A stretch of DNA of 14,302 nucleotides, taken from Planctomycetota bacterium (GTDB taxonomy: Bacteria; Planctomycetota; Planctomycetia; Pirellulales; Pirellulaceae). Below the pieces are notes generated by a model. The model did no database searches and was not told the DNA's origin. It saw only the letters and a list, made by a program, of their open reading frames with translations. Positions 7,257-14,302 of this stretch are shown in pieces. Position 1 is the stretch's first letter. Each line of letters starts with the position of its first letter. The stretch covers positions 1 through 14,302 of the forward strand of contig JAPLNJ010001102.1 of assembly GCA_026692885.1 (NCBI GenBank), given 5' to 3'. The translations under genes were made by a program, and so were the position numbers.

Positions 7257-7441
7257 GCTTGAGCCTCGGTGACTAATGATGGTGAAGCGAGCGGATCACG
7301 ACGTGCACGGTAGCAAGTATGGTGCCGGGCACTGGATTTGCTCCGCTGAAAGAGGCCCCGTGGGAAACGACAGTAGCATATTCCCTGGGACTTAATTCTG
7401 TGACCGAGCCACTGAACACGAGCAAGAACGGAGACAAGACC
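7257..7441. promoter_or_regulatory. Divergent intergenic region between polyferredoxin and C_GCAxxG_C_C genes
   Basis: The two redox genes are transcribed away from this 185-base stretch, so both promoters should lie here. I could not pick out a convincing -35/-10 pair or operator palindrome by eye. The only sites I can support are the two ribosome-binding sites at its ends (GAGG for the minus gene and GGAG for the plus gene). Confidence 0.45.
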
Positions 7442-7819
7442 GTGGACAAGCCTGACGCCACAGCCCATTTTCGTGGGACGGAACGGAACAACTGCGCCCA
7501 GGCGGTGCTGAAAGCCTACGCCGCCCATGCCGGCGTCGATCAGGGATGCGTTCAACGGTTCTCGCAATTCGGGAGTGGGCGTGCCCCCGCCGGAGAATGT
7601 GGCGCCCTGTTTGCGGCGAAATCCCTGCTCCAAGATGAGTCGGCCAAGCGGAGCCTGGAAGCAGCCTTCATCCTCGCTGCCGGCTCGGCTCAGTGTCGGA
7701 AGATCCGAGGACTCGGACGATTGTCTTGCAGGCAGTGTGTCCAGACCGCGGCCGACGAAATCTTCGTTCGACTGAGCGAAGGTCAGGCTCTGCAGCGACC
7801 GGCAAATTGCGAGGGCTGA
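7442..7819 (+). CDS. C_GCAxxG_C_C family redox protein
   Basis: A 125-residue Cys-rich protein. The frame is open further upstream, but I chose the GTG at 7442 because GGAG lies eight bases before it and the family similarity begins soon after. Family signatures are NNCAQAVLKAYAAHAG (16-31), a Gly-rich stretch GSGRAPAGECGALFAA (44-59), GSAQCRKIRG (81-90) and a final Cys pair CRQC (96-99). The cysteines at 18, 53, 85 and 96 or 99 match the spaced cysteines that name the family. The last Gly of the canonical GCAxxG motif is Ala here. Members are putative redox or metal-cofactor proteins, often found beside iron-sulfur electron-transfer genes, as here with the divergent polyferredoxin. The exact activity is unknown. 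It converges on the next gene with only 11 bases between stop codons. Confidence 0.8.
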   Translation: MDKPDATAHFRGTERNNCAQAVLKAYAAHAGVDQGCVQRFSQFGSGRAPAGECGALFAAKSLLQDESAKRSLEAAFILAAGSAQCRKIRGLGRLSCRQCVQTAADEIFVRLSEGQALQRPANCEG

Positions 7820-7830
7820 AAGAGAAACGC

Positions 7831-10569
7831 TCAGTTCTCGCGTCCCGGCCCCGGATGCGGAGTTCGCGTCGCGGACCCCAACGCTGTCCGCAGGAACGTG
7901 TACAGCACCTCGTACCGCCCGCGCACTTCCGGCGAAGGTTCCGGGAGCCAGTGAACGCCCATGTTGGCATCGTTGAAGAGCGCGCCGCAACCGATCGCCG
8001 TGACCGTGCCCCGCCCATACCGCGAACGGGCCGCCACGGGCATCTCTCCCAACCACGCCAGCGGCTCGCCCCCGGCAATCTCGCAGGATGTTTCGAGGGT
8101 GACTTCGGTCGCACCGTCCGCCAGCTTAAGCGGGGCTTCGGTGGACGTCGGGGCGTTGTGGTTTGAGGCCAACCCAAAGAGCTCGAGCAGACCGTTGGCC
8201 GTCGAGCCGGAGACGTCGGGCGAGTCGAGCACCACGAGTTGGCCCCCGGCTTCGACGAACCGGACCAGTCGCTCACGATACCATGCGGGCACAGATCGCG
8301 TCGGACAGATCACGACGAGTGCGTCCCCGCCAAACACTTCCTGGCCCGTTCGCCGCGAGAGGAAGTTGCCCAGCCGCGGAATCCATTGTTCGAACAGGCC
8401 GTACCCCACGCCCTCTTCGCCGTCCGTAAAGGCACCGGTGAAGAGTGGCACTTCGGACAACGTGCGGTCGATGACGACGTGCTGCAACGGACGTAGACAG
8501 GGCGGCACCGGCAGGGCCCAGCGGTGGGCGGTGGACACGGCTCCGATGCCGACCGCCCAGCCGGCCAGCCCGGCGGCCATCAGCACCGTTCCCGCCGCAC
8601 GCGTCCCCCGACTTGACCACCATCCGGCGCCGACACATGTCAAGCCAGCCAGCGCCCACGGCACCGCCACCAGCAGCCACAGGCCGCGGCGATCCAGGGG
8701 GCTCGCATGGTTCAACCAGTGCAACATGCCTCGGAGCAGCTCGGCTTTCCCCGGTTGGAAGACGCAGAAGTTCGAGAACAGCGTGGAGTCGGCGAACGCG
8801 AGCACCCGGCCACGACCGTACGTGGTCGACCACATCTGGCACCACGCCCCGTACTGCATCTGTGGCCGATACTCGGCCTGCGGATGATAGTTGACCTCCT
8901 GGTAAGCGGGCGCCAGGTTCCACAAGCCCGTGTTGCGGATCACCATCCGACCCGCACTGCGTCCTGGATCGATGGAGCACGAGACGGCGAAGTCCATCTG
9001 CGGCACGTGCTGGATCGCTGGATGCGCCGGGATCGGCCGCGTGAGGTGCTGCTTGTACGGCGTGCCCACGCGAAACAGCAGATCGTTGCGCAAGCTGAAA
9101 CCAAATCGTCGGGCGAGGTCATTCAGGCAAGTGCTCATGCGGAACACGTTCGTGTGATCGCCGATGAGCAACAACGAACCACCCTGCGCCACAAACTGCT
9201 CGATGGCGTCCACTTCGGCGGGCGCGTAACGCGCCGTCGGTGTCTTGATGACGAGCACGTCGCAACGACTCAGCGTGGTGTCGTCGAGGGCGTCGGCTTC
9301 CAGCAGCCGTGACATCTCGAAGTACTGCCCGCAGTAGTCGTACGCCGCCGCATAGTTGTAGGAGCCTCGCTCGCCATAGATCTGCGTGCCGTAGGGTTCG
9401 GTGGTAGGCTCCCAGGTCGAGTGTTTTTCCACGATCAGCACCCGGCCGCCCTGGCGGGTGCCGACCGGCGTCCAGTACAGCCCGCTCACCAGCAGCGCGA
9501 CGCCGGTGGCCAAGCACATCGCGGCCAGGACCCAGCGACCGCGGCACAGCGGAGGAGGAGGCTGCGGCAGCCTTAGGGCGGGCGCGGTCCTTGCGGTGGG
9601 CCATCGCACCAGCCAAGTCACCAGCCCCGCCAGTCCGCCGAGGAGCGCGCAGTGCACCCAGGAGTTGACCAGGACATCAGCGACGTTGGGCGCCGTGATC
9701 GGGTCCGACCGAAGCCCGCGGTGCAGGACGAGTGCGATCAGCAGCGAGGCGCGGACGGGAAGCCAGACGGCGACCACCGCCAGCAGCGGGACGAAGACCC
9801 GGAGGGCCAGCACGCCGGACACTAGCCCGACGCGCAAGCGAGGGAATCCCGTTGGCTGTCCCGCGATTGCGCAGCGTGTAGGCTGCGGCGTAATCCGGGC
9901 TAACAGCAAGCAGCTCCCGACCAGGAAGCACAGCGAGGCCGGATCCACCAACAACTCCCAAGTCGCGGCGATGCGAACCACTTCTCCGCCCGAACGCACC
10001 ACGACGTTGCTGCCATCGACCGCCGTATCGAGGCCGCCCAGGCGCGGGAGCCAATCGACAAGCTGCGTCAGGGGTCCGCACAGTGCGTGCTGCCGGGCCG
10101 TCCCGACCGCGTACAGCCACAAGGTGAGGGCCTGCACCAGGAGCACCAGGCTGGCCGTCACGGCCCCAGCGCTCAGCGACCGAAGCCAGCGGCGGGGAAC
10201 GGGCAGCGTGTTCAGGAGAACTCCGGCCCCGAGCAGTCCCGGAATTGCCTTGTAGGGCAGCGGCATCAGGACAGCCGCCGGGACCACGAGGAGCGCGGTG
10301 GCGATCTTCACGCCCAGGCCGTCCGAGGCCCAATCCAGGCCAGGCCTGTCCGGTGACGGCACCCGGTAACTGCGGTCGGCACAGGCGGACTCGGCCGCTG
10401 GCAGCAGTTTCCCCGGGCCGTCACCCCACCGCCACGGCAGGCCCCGCAGCAACACGACACCCGCCGCAACTGCCACCGCCCACGCGGCCCAGTTGGCGGG
10501 CGCGAAGTAGTCCAGCCCGACGAGCCAGGAGGCGGCCAAGGCCGCGATTCCCCACCACGCACGGTTCAT
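7831..10569 (-). CDS. Large membrane protein: exosortase-like N-terminal domain plus two GATase-like (DUF4350-like) domains
   Basis: A 912-residue protein; the ATG overlaps the previous stop (ATGA) and follows AGGAGGAGG. Residues 1-320 are polytopic, with helices near 4-20, 27-42, 86-104, 110-120, 134-156, 208-226, 246-283 and 303-322. In this part WELLVDPASLCFLVGS (204-219), LPVRASLLIALVL (270-282) and NSWVHCALLGG (302-312) place Cys214, Arg273 and His306 in the order of the exosortase/archaeosortase catalytic residues. After another helix (346-364) comes an extracytoplasmic alpha/beta domain (376-622) with VLVIKTPTARYAPAEVDAIE, GGSLLLIGDHTNVF and GRGRVLAFADSTLFSN, as in DUF4350/GATase-like folds. 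Two helices (628-678) lead to a second such domain (695-897: GGDALVVICPT, GGQLVVLDSPD, GRGTVTAIGCGALFND). The exosortase reading is tentative; the GATase-like reading is firmer. It is paralogous to the upstream gene. Confidence 0.7.
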   Translation of the reverse strand: MNRAWWGIAALAASWLVGLDYFAPANWAAWAVAVAAGVVLLRGLPWRWGDGPGKLLPAAESACADRSYRVPSPDRPGLDWASDGLGVKIATALLVVPAAVLMPLPYKAIPGLLGAGVLLNTLPVPRRWLRSLSAGAVTASLVLLVQALTLWLYAVGTARQHALCGPLTQLVDWLPRLGGLDTAVDGSNVVVRSGGEVVRIAATWELLVDPASLCFLVGSCLLLARITPQPTRCAIAGQPTGFPRLRVGLVSGVLALRVFVPLLAVVAVWLPVRASLLIALVLHRGLRSDPITAPNVADVLVNSWVHCALLGGLAGLVTWLVRWPTARTAPALRLPQPPPPLCRGRWVLAAMCLATGVALLVSGLYWTPVGTRQGGRVLIVEKHSTWEPTTEPYGTQIYGERGSYNYAAAYDYCGQYFEMSRLLEADALDDTTLSRCDVLVIKTPTARYAPAEVDAIEQFVAQGGSLLLIGDHTNVFRMSTCLNDLARRFGFSLRNDLLFRVGTPYKQHLTRPIPAHPAIQHVPQMDFAVSCSIDPGRSAGRMVIRNTGLWNLAPAYQEVNYHPQAEYRPQMQYGAWCQMWSTTYGRGRVLAFADSTLFSNFCVFQPGKAELLRGMLHWLNHASPLDRRGLWLLVAVPWALAGLTCVGAGWWSSRGTRAAGTVLMAAGLAGWAVGIGAVSTAHRWALPVPPCLRPLQHVVIDRTLSEVPLFTGAFTDGEEGVGYGLFEQWIPRLGNFLSRRTGQEVFGGDALVVICPTRSVPAWYRERLVRFVEAGGQLVVLDSPDVSGSTANGLLELFGLASNHNAPTSTEAPLKLADGATEVTLETSCEIAGGEPLAWLGEMPVAARSRYGRGTVTAIGCGALFNDANMGVHWLPEPSPEVRGRYEVLYTFLRTALGSATRTPHPGPGREN

Positions 10570-13253
10570 GGTTGAGCCTCCTCCTGCGCGGCGGTCTCGT
10601 CGCTGGGAACCAAGGGCGGCGGCTCTGGCGGGACCCACTCGGGCCGGTCGGTCACGCGGGACAGCAGCCAGCGCCAGAAGTCCGCGTTCTCGTGACGACC
10701 TTCGAACGGTTCGCCGCCGACATACTCCAGATTCTTGTTCAGCGCGAAGTTGGTGTCGCCGATCACCACGATGCGTCCCTGGCCCAGCGGCCGCGAGACC
10801 ACGACCGGCTCCTCGTGCGGACCGCGGACGAACACCTCGGCGTCTGTCGCGTCACACTCCACGGGCCAACCCGTATGGAACAGGACAGCGACCTTGTAGT
10901 CCCCCTGGCCATAATCCTTGGCGTCCAGGAACAGTGAACGGAAATGGCCCAGGGGCTCGGGCTCCCGCCAATCGCCTGCCGTCGGCACGGGGGACGCCGG
11001 AACACGGCAGCCAAAGTCGGCCAGTAAATCCGCACTGGCAGCCGCTTCTTCGGCACCGACCGTGCAGACCCATAGGCCACCGTCGCGCACGAACTCCTGC
11101 AGCCACCGCCGTTCATCCGCCGCGAATCGCTTCGCCGGTCCGATGGACACGACCACCGCGGTCCCCGCCAGACGCGCGCGGGTGAGCTCGGGCAAGGCAA
11201 GGGTGAGATAGCCGTTGCGCATGAGATTGAGTGTCAATCCGTTGGTCGCGTCGAAGCCCCAATCGCTGTCGCTGTACGCCTCGGCGTGCGACGCGTCGAG
11301 GTAGGCGAGGCGGTACGGCGGCTGATTCGGCTGCGCGGTCAGTAGGCGGCCATCGGGGATCACCTGCGTGGCCCCACGCCCCGCTGCGGCGCACGCTGCT
11401 TGCGATGCCACCAGCAGCGCGACGCCCAGAACCTGCGCGGCAGATGGACGCCAACCGAGCGTGGCGAACAAGGCTGCCAACAACAGCAGCGATAGAATCT
11501 GTCGCCAGCCGACCTGCGGGGACGCCCCGCGGTGAGCCAGGTAGCTCAGCAGCCGGCCCGTCCAGGCATAGCCCCGTACAAGCCCTTCGTTTGTGAGGGC
11601 TGTGCCATCGCCGAGCACCACGACCGTCCCCTGCCCCACCCGTTGTTCCGCTGCCAGAACCAAGTCTCCCAACCGCTCTCCCGCTTCCCAGCGGTAGACG
11701 TTGGTCAGCACCGCGTCGCTGCCGGGATCGCTCCAGCCCCACCGCCCGACCACCAGCGGCTGGGCAGCCGGCCCCACAGCCAGCGAAGCCCCGGAGTCAC
11801 TGAACCACGTGCACCGACCCCAACTCATCGCGTTGGCGGGGTGCGCGAGCGGCTGCAGCGATTGCTGCCAATGGCCCGTGAGCGAAAGGGCTACGTCCTG
11901 ACGCACCTGCAGGTCTTGGGCGAACAGCCAATCGTTGTGGCTGCCCGTCTGGCCTTCCTGTCGCAACAGGGGGCCCCCGACTACCAACATCGCGCCGCCG
12001 CGCCGCACGAAGTCCTCCAGACAAGCCCGCTGCTCTGCAGCCACCGGCCCAGCCGGATTGAGGAGCAGCACGATATCGGCCTGAGCCAGTTCCTCCGCCG
12101 TAAACTCCGCCGTTTTGGTCAAGTGGCCTCCCAGGCTCTCGACCAACAGGGGCAGCATTCCGTAACGGCCAGCCGACGCCCGGCCATAGCGGCCGTGTTG
12201 CGGTTGCGTCCAATCGAGTTGTCCGTGCAGATTGGCCAGAATCCGCTGGCCAGCCAAATCCTGCCGGCCGAGTACCAAGGTCGCCGAGATAGGAACGGCG
12301 ACCGCCAGCACGTACGGCGCTGACTGAATCGCCCACCGCCAGCCCGGCTTCGTGCCCGCCCAGCCCGCTCGCAGGTTGCGCGTTTCGCGAGAGGCCACAG
12401 ACCTCGTCGGCCAAGTCCACCACCGCAACAACAACGCCTGCACGAGCAGCTGGAGCGTCGCTCCCACCAGGGGCAGGTTCCAGGGCACCAGGGAGCGGAC
12501 GGCGCGGGCCCAACTCCACGGCGGCGGGACGTAGGGATGCGGGAACTCGGGTGTCGGCGGGATCGGCAACGCGTCGAGCATGTCGGCGGCGAGCGCCAGC
12601 AAAGTCAGGTACATGAGGTGGGCGCCCAGAATTCCTGCAACCAGCCAGCAGGCCCGCTGCCCGCGGGGGCCGTCCGTATGGACCAGTGCGCCCAGCGCGA
12701 AGGCCATGGACCAAACGAGGAAATCCAAGCCTCCGAAGCTCGCTCCGATGACCAGCGGCGTGCCGGTCCACAGGGCCGCGCAACGGCCGAGCCACCCACC
12801 GACCGTGTCCGCCAACAGCCACACCGCGGGGACGGAGGAGCAGGCGAGCCGGAAGAATCCCAGCGTCAGTGCCGCACTCGCCGTGATGCGTAGCACGGTT
12901 CGATCCGTCGCCTTCTGCCCTAGGGCCAGGGCTGCCAGGACCGCGGCCACGAGCAACACGTGCTGAACGTCGTTCGCGGGAAACCATGTCAGGCATCCTA
13001 GCGCCCCCGCGATGGTCAACCCCAACGGCCACCGCCGCGTGGCGCTCGGCCACACCGCCACCGCAGCGAGCAGGAGGCACAGCCCGGCCAACGTGCTTCC
13101 CAGCGACCCCGCCAGGAATCCGGTTGATCCGGCAGCGAACCAAGCGGCGAACCCTCCCGCAACGGACGCCCAGGCAGTTGCGCTCTGCAAGGTTCCCTGC
13201 GGCGGCTCGGGACTGGTCCCCGCCAAGGCGGTCTGGATCGATTCGTCAGGCAT
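10566..13253 (-). CDS. Paralogous large membrane protein with two GATase-like domains; degenerate exosortase-like N-terminal domain
   Basis: 895 residues from the ATG at MPDESIQ; an alternative TTG start at 13304 (912 residues) has AAAGGGG upstream but sits inside a hairpin. The layout copies its downstream neighbour. There is a polytopic domain (about 30-325). The first extracytoplasmic alpha/beta domain spans 335-575 (QADIVLLLNPAGPVAAEQ, RRGGAMLVVGGP, GQGTVVVLGDGTALTNEG). Helices follow at 583-622, then a second alpha/beta domain (632-866) with GTAVVVSIGPAKRF, DGGLWVCTVGAEE and GQGRIVVIGDTNFALN. A Pro/Glu-rich tail ends the protein. The segment GLDFLVWS (175-182) lines up with SLCFLVGS of the neighbour, giving Asp177 for Cys214. 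GAHLMYLTLLAL (210-221) lines up with PVRASLLIALVL, giving His212 for Arg273. If the family reading is right, this copy cannot be a Cys-dependent peptidase and may be a structural partner. Confidence 0.68.
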   Translation of the reverse strand: MPDESIQTALAGTSPEPPQGTLQSATAWASVAGGFAAWFAAGSTGFLAGSLGSTLAGLCLLLAAVAVWPSATRRWPLGLTIAGALGCLTWFPANDVQHVLLVAAVLAALALGQKATDRTVLRITASAALTLGFFRLACSSVPAVWLLADTVGGWLGRCAALWTGTPLVIGASFGGLDFLVWSMAFALGALVHTDGPRGQRACWLVAGILGAHLMYLTLLALAADMLDALPIPPTPEFPHPYVPPPWSWARAVRSLVPWNLPLVGATLQLLVQALLLRWWTWPTRSVASRETRNLRAGWAGTKPGWRWAIQSAPYVLAVAVPISATLVLGRQDLAGQRILANLHGQLDWTQPQHGRYGRASAGRYGMLPLLVESLGGHLTKTAEFTAEELAQADIVLLLNPAGPVAAEQRACLEDFVRRGGAMLVVGGPLLRQEGQTGSHNDWLFAQDLQVRQDVALSLTGHWQQSLQPLAHPANAMSWGRCTWFSDSGASLAVGPAAQPLVVGRWGWSDPGSDAVLTNVYRWEAGERLGDLVLAAEQRVGQGTVVVLGDGTALTNEGLVRGYAWTGRLLSYLAHRGASPQVGWRQILSLLLLAALFATLGWRPSAAQVLGVALLVASQAACAAAGRGATQVIPDGRLLTAQPNQPPYRLAYLDASHAEAYSDSDWGFDATNGLTLNLMRNGYLTLALPELTRARLAGTAVVVSIGPAKRFAADERRWLQEFVRDGGLWVCTVGAEEAAASADLLADFGCRVPASPVPTAGDWREPEPLGHFRSLFLDAKDYGQGDYKVAVLFHTGWPVECDATDAEVFVRGPHEEPVVVSRPLGQGRIVVIGDTNFALNKNLEYVGGEPFEGRHENADFWRWLLSRVTDRPEWVPPEPPPLVPSDETAAQEEAQP

Positions 13254-13295
13254 ACGGCATCGGGCAGGCAACGGAGAACAAGGCGAGAACGCAGG

Positions 13296-13328
13296 TTCGC
13301 GCAAAGGGACCTATCCCCTTTGCACGAA
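13296..13328 (-). promoter_or_regulatory. 13-bp hairpin in the presumed 5' leader of the tandem membrane-protein operon
   Basis: On the minus strand TTCGTGCAAAGGG and CCCTTTGCGCGAA flank the 7-base loop GATAGGT. All 13 pairs form in the minus-strand RNA if one U-G pair is allowed; on the plus strand that position would be a C/A mismatch. There is no U-run after it, so it is not a terminator. It overlaps the alternative TTG start of the downstream gene and its AAAGGGG ribosome-site-like word. It could control translation, stabilise the mRNA, or be a DNA operator. Confidence 0.5.
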
Positions 13329-13350
13329 TGGCAGCTTAGCGTAATCCGCA

Positions 13351-13389
13351 CAAAAAAAGAACGGACCCCAGACATGGAGTCCGTTCTTT
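13351..13389 (-). terminator. Strong intrinsic terminator after the Cys-rich repeat gene
   Basis: A perfect 11-bp stem (AAAGAACGGAC / GTCCGTTCTTT on the plus strand), with two further inner pairs after one mismatch, is followed on the minus strand by seven U. This is a textbook Rho-independent terminator for transcription coming from the Cys-rich gene. It lies about 160 bases after that gene's stop. In the plus direction the U-run is short, so it acts mainly on the minus strand. It isolates the Cys-rich gene from the downstream membrane-protein operon. Confidence 0.88.
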
Positions 13390-13550
13390 CAGCGCGGGAG
13401 TCATGTGCAGCGCGGTGAGTGTGGGAACCGCATCGCCGCTCACTCTCTCCCACTGGGCACCAGAAGCTTCCTTGCCAAGCTCTGTTCAGGACGGCCGGGC
13501 AGTGCCACCGCAGGCCCCCCGCGGCAGTTCCAGACCCAGCGCGTTGGGCG

Positions 13551-14006
13551 TCACGGCGAGCACGTGGTGGCCGGGGCGCAAGTGGTCTTCGGAGCACACG
13601 TAGTGGCCGGTGCGCACCGAACTCGACGCACGTGGACCTTAGGACCGCAGGTCGTCGCGGGGGCGCAGGTCGTCTTCGGCGCACAGGTCGTCGCCGGAGC
13701 GCTGGTCGTCACCGGTGCACAGGTCGTCTTGGGAGCGCAAGTGGTCTTGGGAGCGCAGGTCGTCGCCGGCTCACAAATCCGCACGCGAACCAAGCAGGCC
13801 CGCGGCGCGCAAGTCGTCTTCGGAGCGCAGGTTGTCGCCGGCGCACTCGTCGTCACCGGAGCGCAGGTGGTTTTCGGCGCACAAGTGGTTTTCGGAGCGC
13901 AAGTCGTCGCGCAGCCCCAAGCAGCCGACGCGACGTCACAACAAACAAGGCCCAACAGCGCGAGCAGGGGCAGCACACAGAGTAAGGTAATCAGTCGTCT
14001 CTTCAT
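13551..14006 (-). CDS. Small secreted Cys-rich repeat protein (TTCAPK hexapeptide repeats)
   Basis: A 151-residue protein with an ATG start and GGAGGA upstream. It begins with MKRR and a hydrophobic stretch (about 5-22), then VCCDVASAAWGC: a signal peptide with likely cleavage after ASA (26-28). C22/C23 could be considered for lipidation, but the lipobox is poor. The mature part is nearly all tandem hexapeptides of the form T-T-C-A-P-K/V/A, in three blocks (33-68, 81-116, 132-151). The blocks are separated by two basic Val/Arg spacers (ACLVRVRICEP and GPKVHVRRVRCAP). Some units have Ser for Cys (TTSAP). The regular Cys, Pro and Thr content suggests a rigid exported protein with many disulfides or metal sites and possible Thr glycosylation; that is inference. 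It ends TTCSP without a hydrophobic anchor. A strong terminator follows. I do not recognise a named family. Confidence 0.72.
   Translation of the reverse strand: MKRRLITLLCVLPLLALLGLVCCDVASAAWGCATTCAPKTTCAPKTTCAPVTTSAPATTCAPKTTCAPRACLVRVRICEPATTCAPKTTCAPKTTCAPVTTSAPATTCAPKTTCAPATTCGPKVHVRRVRCAPATTCAPKTTCAPATTCSP
13659..13766 (-). repeat. Internal 36-codon duplication, copy 2 (Cys-rich gene)
   Basis: This segment encodes residues 81-116 of the Cys-rich protein. Its amino-acid sequence is identical to copy 1 at 13803-13910. By hand count the two DNA copies differ at 19 of 108 bases, all at third codon positions and all synonymous in the minus-strand frame. Confidence 0.8.
13803..13910 (-). repeat. 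Internal 36-codon duplication, copy 1 (Cys-rich gene)
   Basis: This segment encodes residues 33-68 of the Cys-rich protein, made of six TTCAP-type hexapeptide units including one TTSAP unit. It is the partner of the copy at 13659-13766; the copies are separated by a 12-residue basic spacer. Confidence 0.8.
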
Positions 14007-14302
14007 GGTAGCAAGTCCTCCAATAGTTGTTTCGACACAGGTTTCACTCAGGGAGGTGCACACTCGCCATCTGTAACTCACTCCGCTCCACAGGGAACAG
14101 AGCGGGCGTGGCGGCTGAAGTTCTTGACGGGCTGCCCCGAACCCGTTCGCGAGGTCACATCCGTGACGCTACTGGTGCCGAACCCCAGTGCCAGCCCCGT
14201 CCGACGATGGAGACACCTCCCACCTCGCCGGTACGCAAAGCACATGCCATTCCGATCCGCATAGCCTGCCGTCAACGTAACCAAAGATCATTAAATGGAT
14301 TC
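14007..14302. other. Right-edge non-coding stretch upstream of the Cys-rich gene
   Basis: These 296 bases should include the promoter of the Cys-rich gene, but no clear -35/-10 pair stands out. A short inverted repeat CCGCTC / GAGCGG lies at 14083-14105 with an 11-base loop and no U-run. A 68-codon frame on the minus strand (14284-14078) starts with TTG, has an atypical composition and no recognisable motif, so I do not call it a gene. Confidence 0.4.

Noticed and set aside
13551..13910. CRISPR-like array
   Set aside because: The repeats are coding hexapeptide repeats that vary at third codon positions. There are no unique spacers of constant length and no cas genes.
13551..14006. Cys-rich protein as a substrate of the exosortase-like protein
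   Set aside because: It ends TTCSP with no hydrophobic C-terminal helix or basic tail, so it lacks a PEP-CTERM-like sorting signal.
13405..14076. Long plus-strand open frame (223 codons, GAQVV-type repeats) antisense to the Cys-rich gene
   Set aside because: It is a by-product of the repeat. It lacks a good ribosome site and signal sequence, while the minus-strand frame has both plus a terminator. Third codon positions of the two frames coincide, so the synonymous pattern alone only weakly separates them: the two copies show two Phe/Leu changes in this frame and none in the minus frame.
14078..14284. 68-codon minus-strand frame near the right edge
   Set aside because: TTG start, no ribosome site seen, unusual composition and no recognisable motif.

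Overview
The window looks like a chromosomal segment of a GC-rich planctomycete (Planctomycetota). The evidence is the family content: a DUF1573-type protein, a cupredoxin-like 'methylamine utilisation' protein with the CSxHPW motif, and very large membrane proteins with glutamine-amidotransferase-like domains. This is inferred from proteins only; no rRNA or tRNA gene is present. Almost everything is on the minus strand.

Left part (1-7819). A DUF1573-type gene runs in from the left edge on the plus strand. It faces a secreted cupredoxin-like protein (599-1381, minus). Next is a tight minus-strand operon, read from right to left: ABC ATPase (5820-5146), FtsX/MacB-type permease with a His-rich periplasmic loop (5149-3698, 4-base overlap), a 32-codon ORF resembling the N-terminus of a Thi4 thiazole synthase (3653-3555), an L-cysteine desulfidase of the CyuA/UPF0597 family (3553-2204, one base after the small ORF), and a PaaI-like hotdog thioesterase (2156-1596). 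The operon ends near a hairpin with a short U-run. Upstream lies a membrane-bound polyferredoxin of the NapH/NosR type (7256-6090). It is divergent from a small redox protein of the C_GCAxxG_C_C family (7442-7819).

Right part (7831-14302). Two adjacent minus-strand genes (13253-10566 and 10569-7831, joined by an ATGA overlap) encode paralogous giant membrane proteins of about 900 residues. Each has a polytopic N-terminal domain that I tentatively read as exosortase-like, followed by two extracytoplasmic glutamine-amidotransferase-like (DUF4350-like) domains separated by more membrane helices. One copy keeps a Cys/Arg/His set that could be the exosortase triad. In the other, the Cys aligns with Asp and the Arg with His. 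A 13-bp RNA hairpin, fully paired only in the minus-strand transcript, sits just upstream of this pair. A strong intrinsic terminator separates it from a gene for a small secreted Cys-rich repeat protein built from TTCAPK-like hexapeptides (14006-13551).

The most interesting items are the paired exosortase-like/GATase-like proteins, the Cys-rich repeat protein with its synonymous-only internal duplication, and the tiny Thi4-like ORF coupled to a sulfide-producing enzyme.
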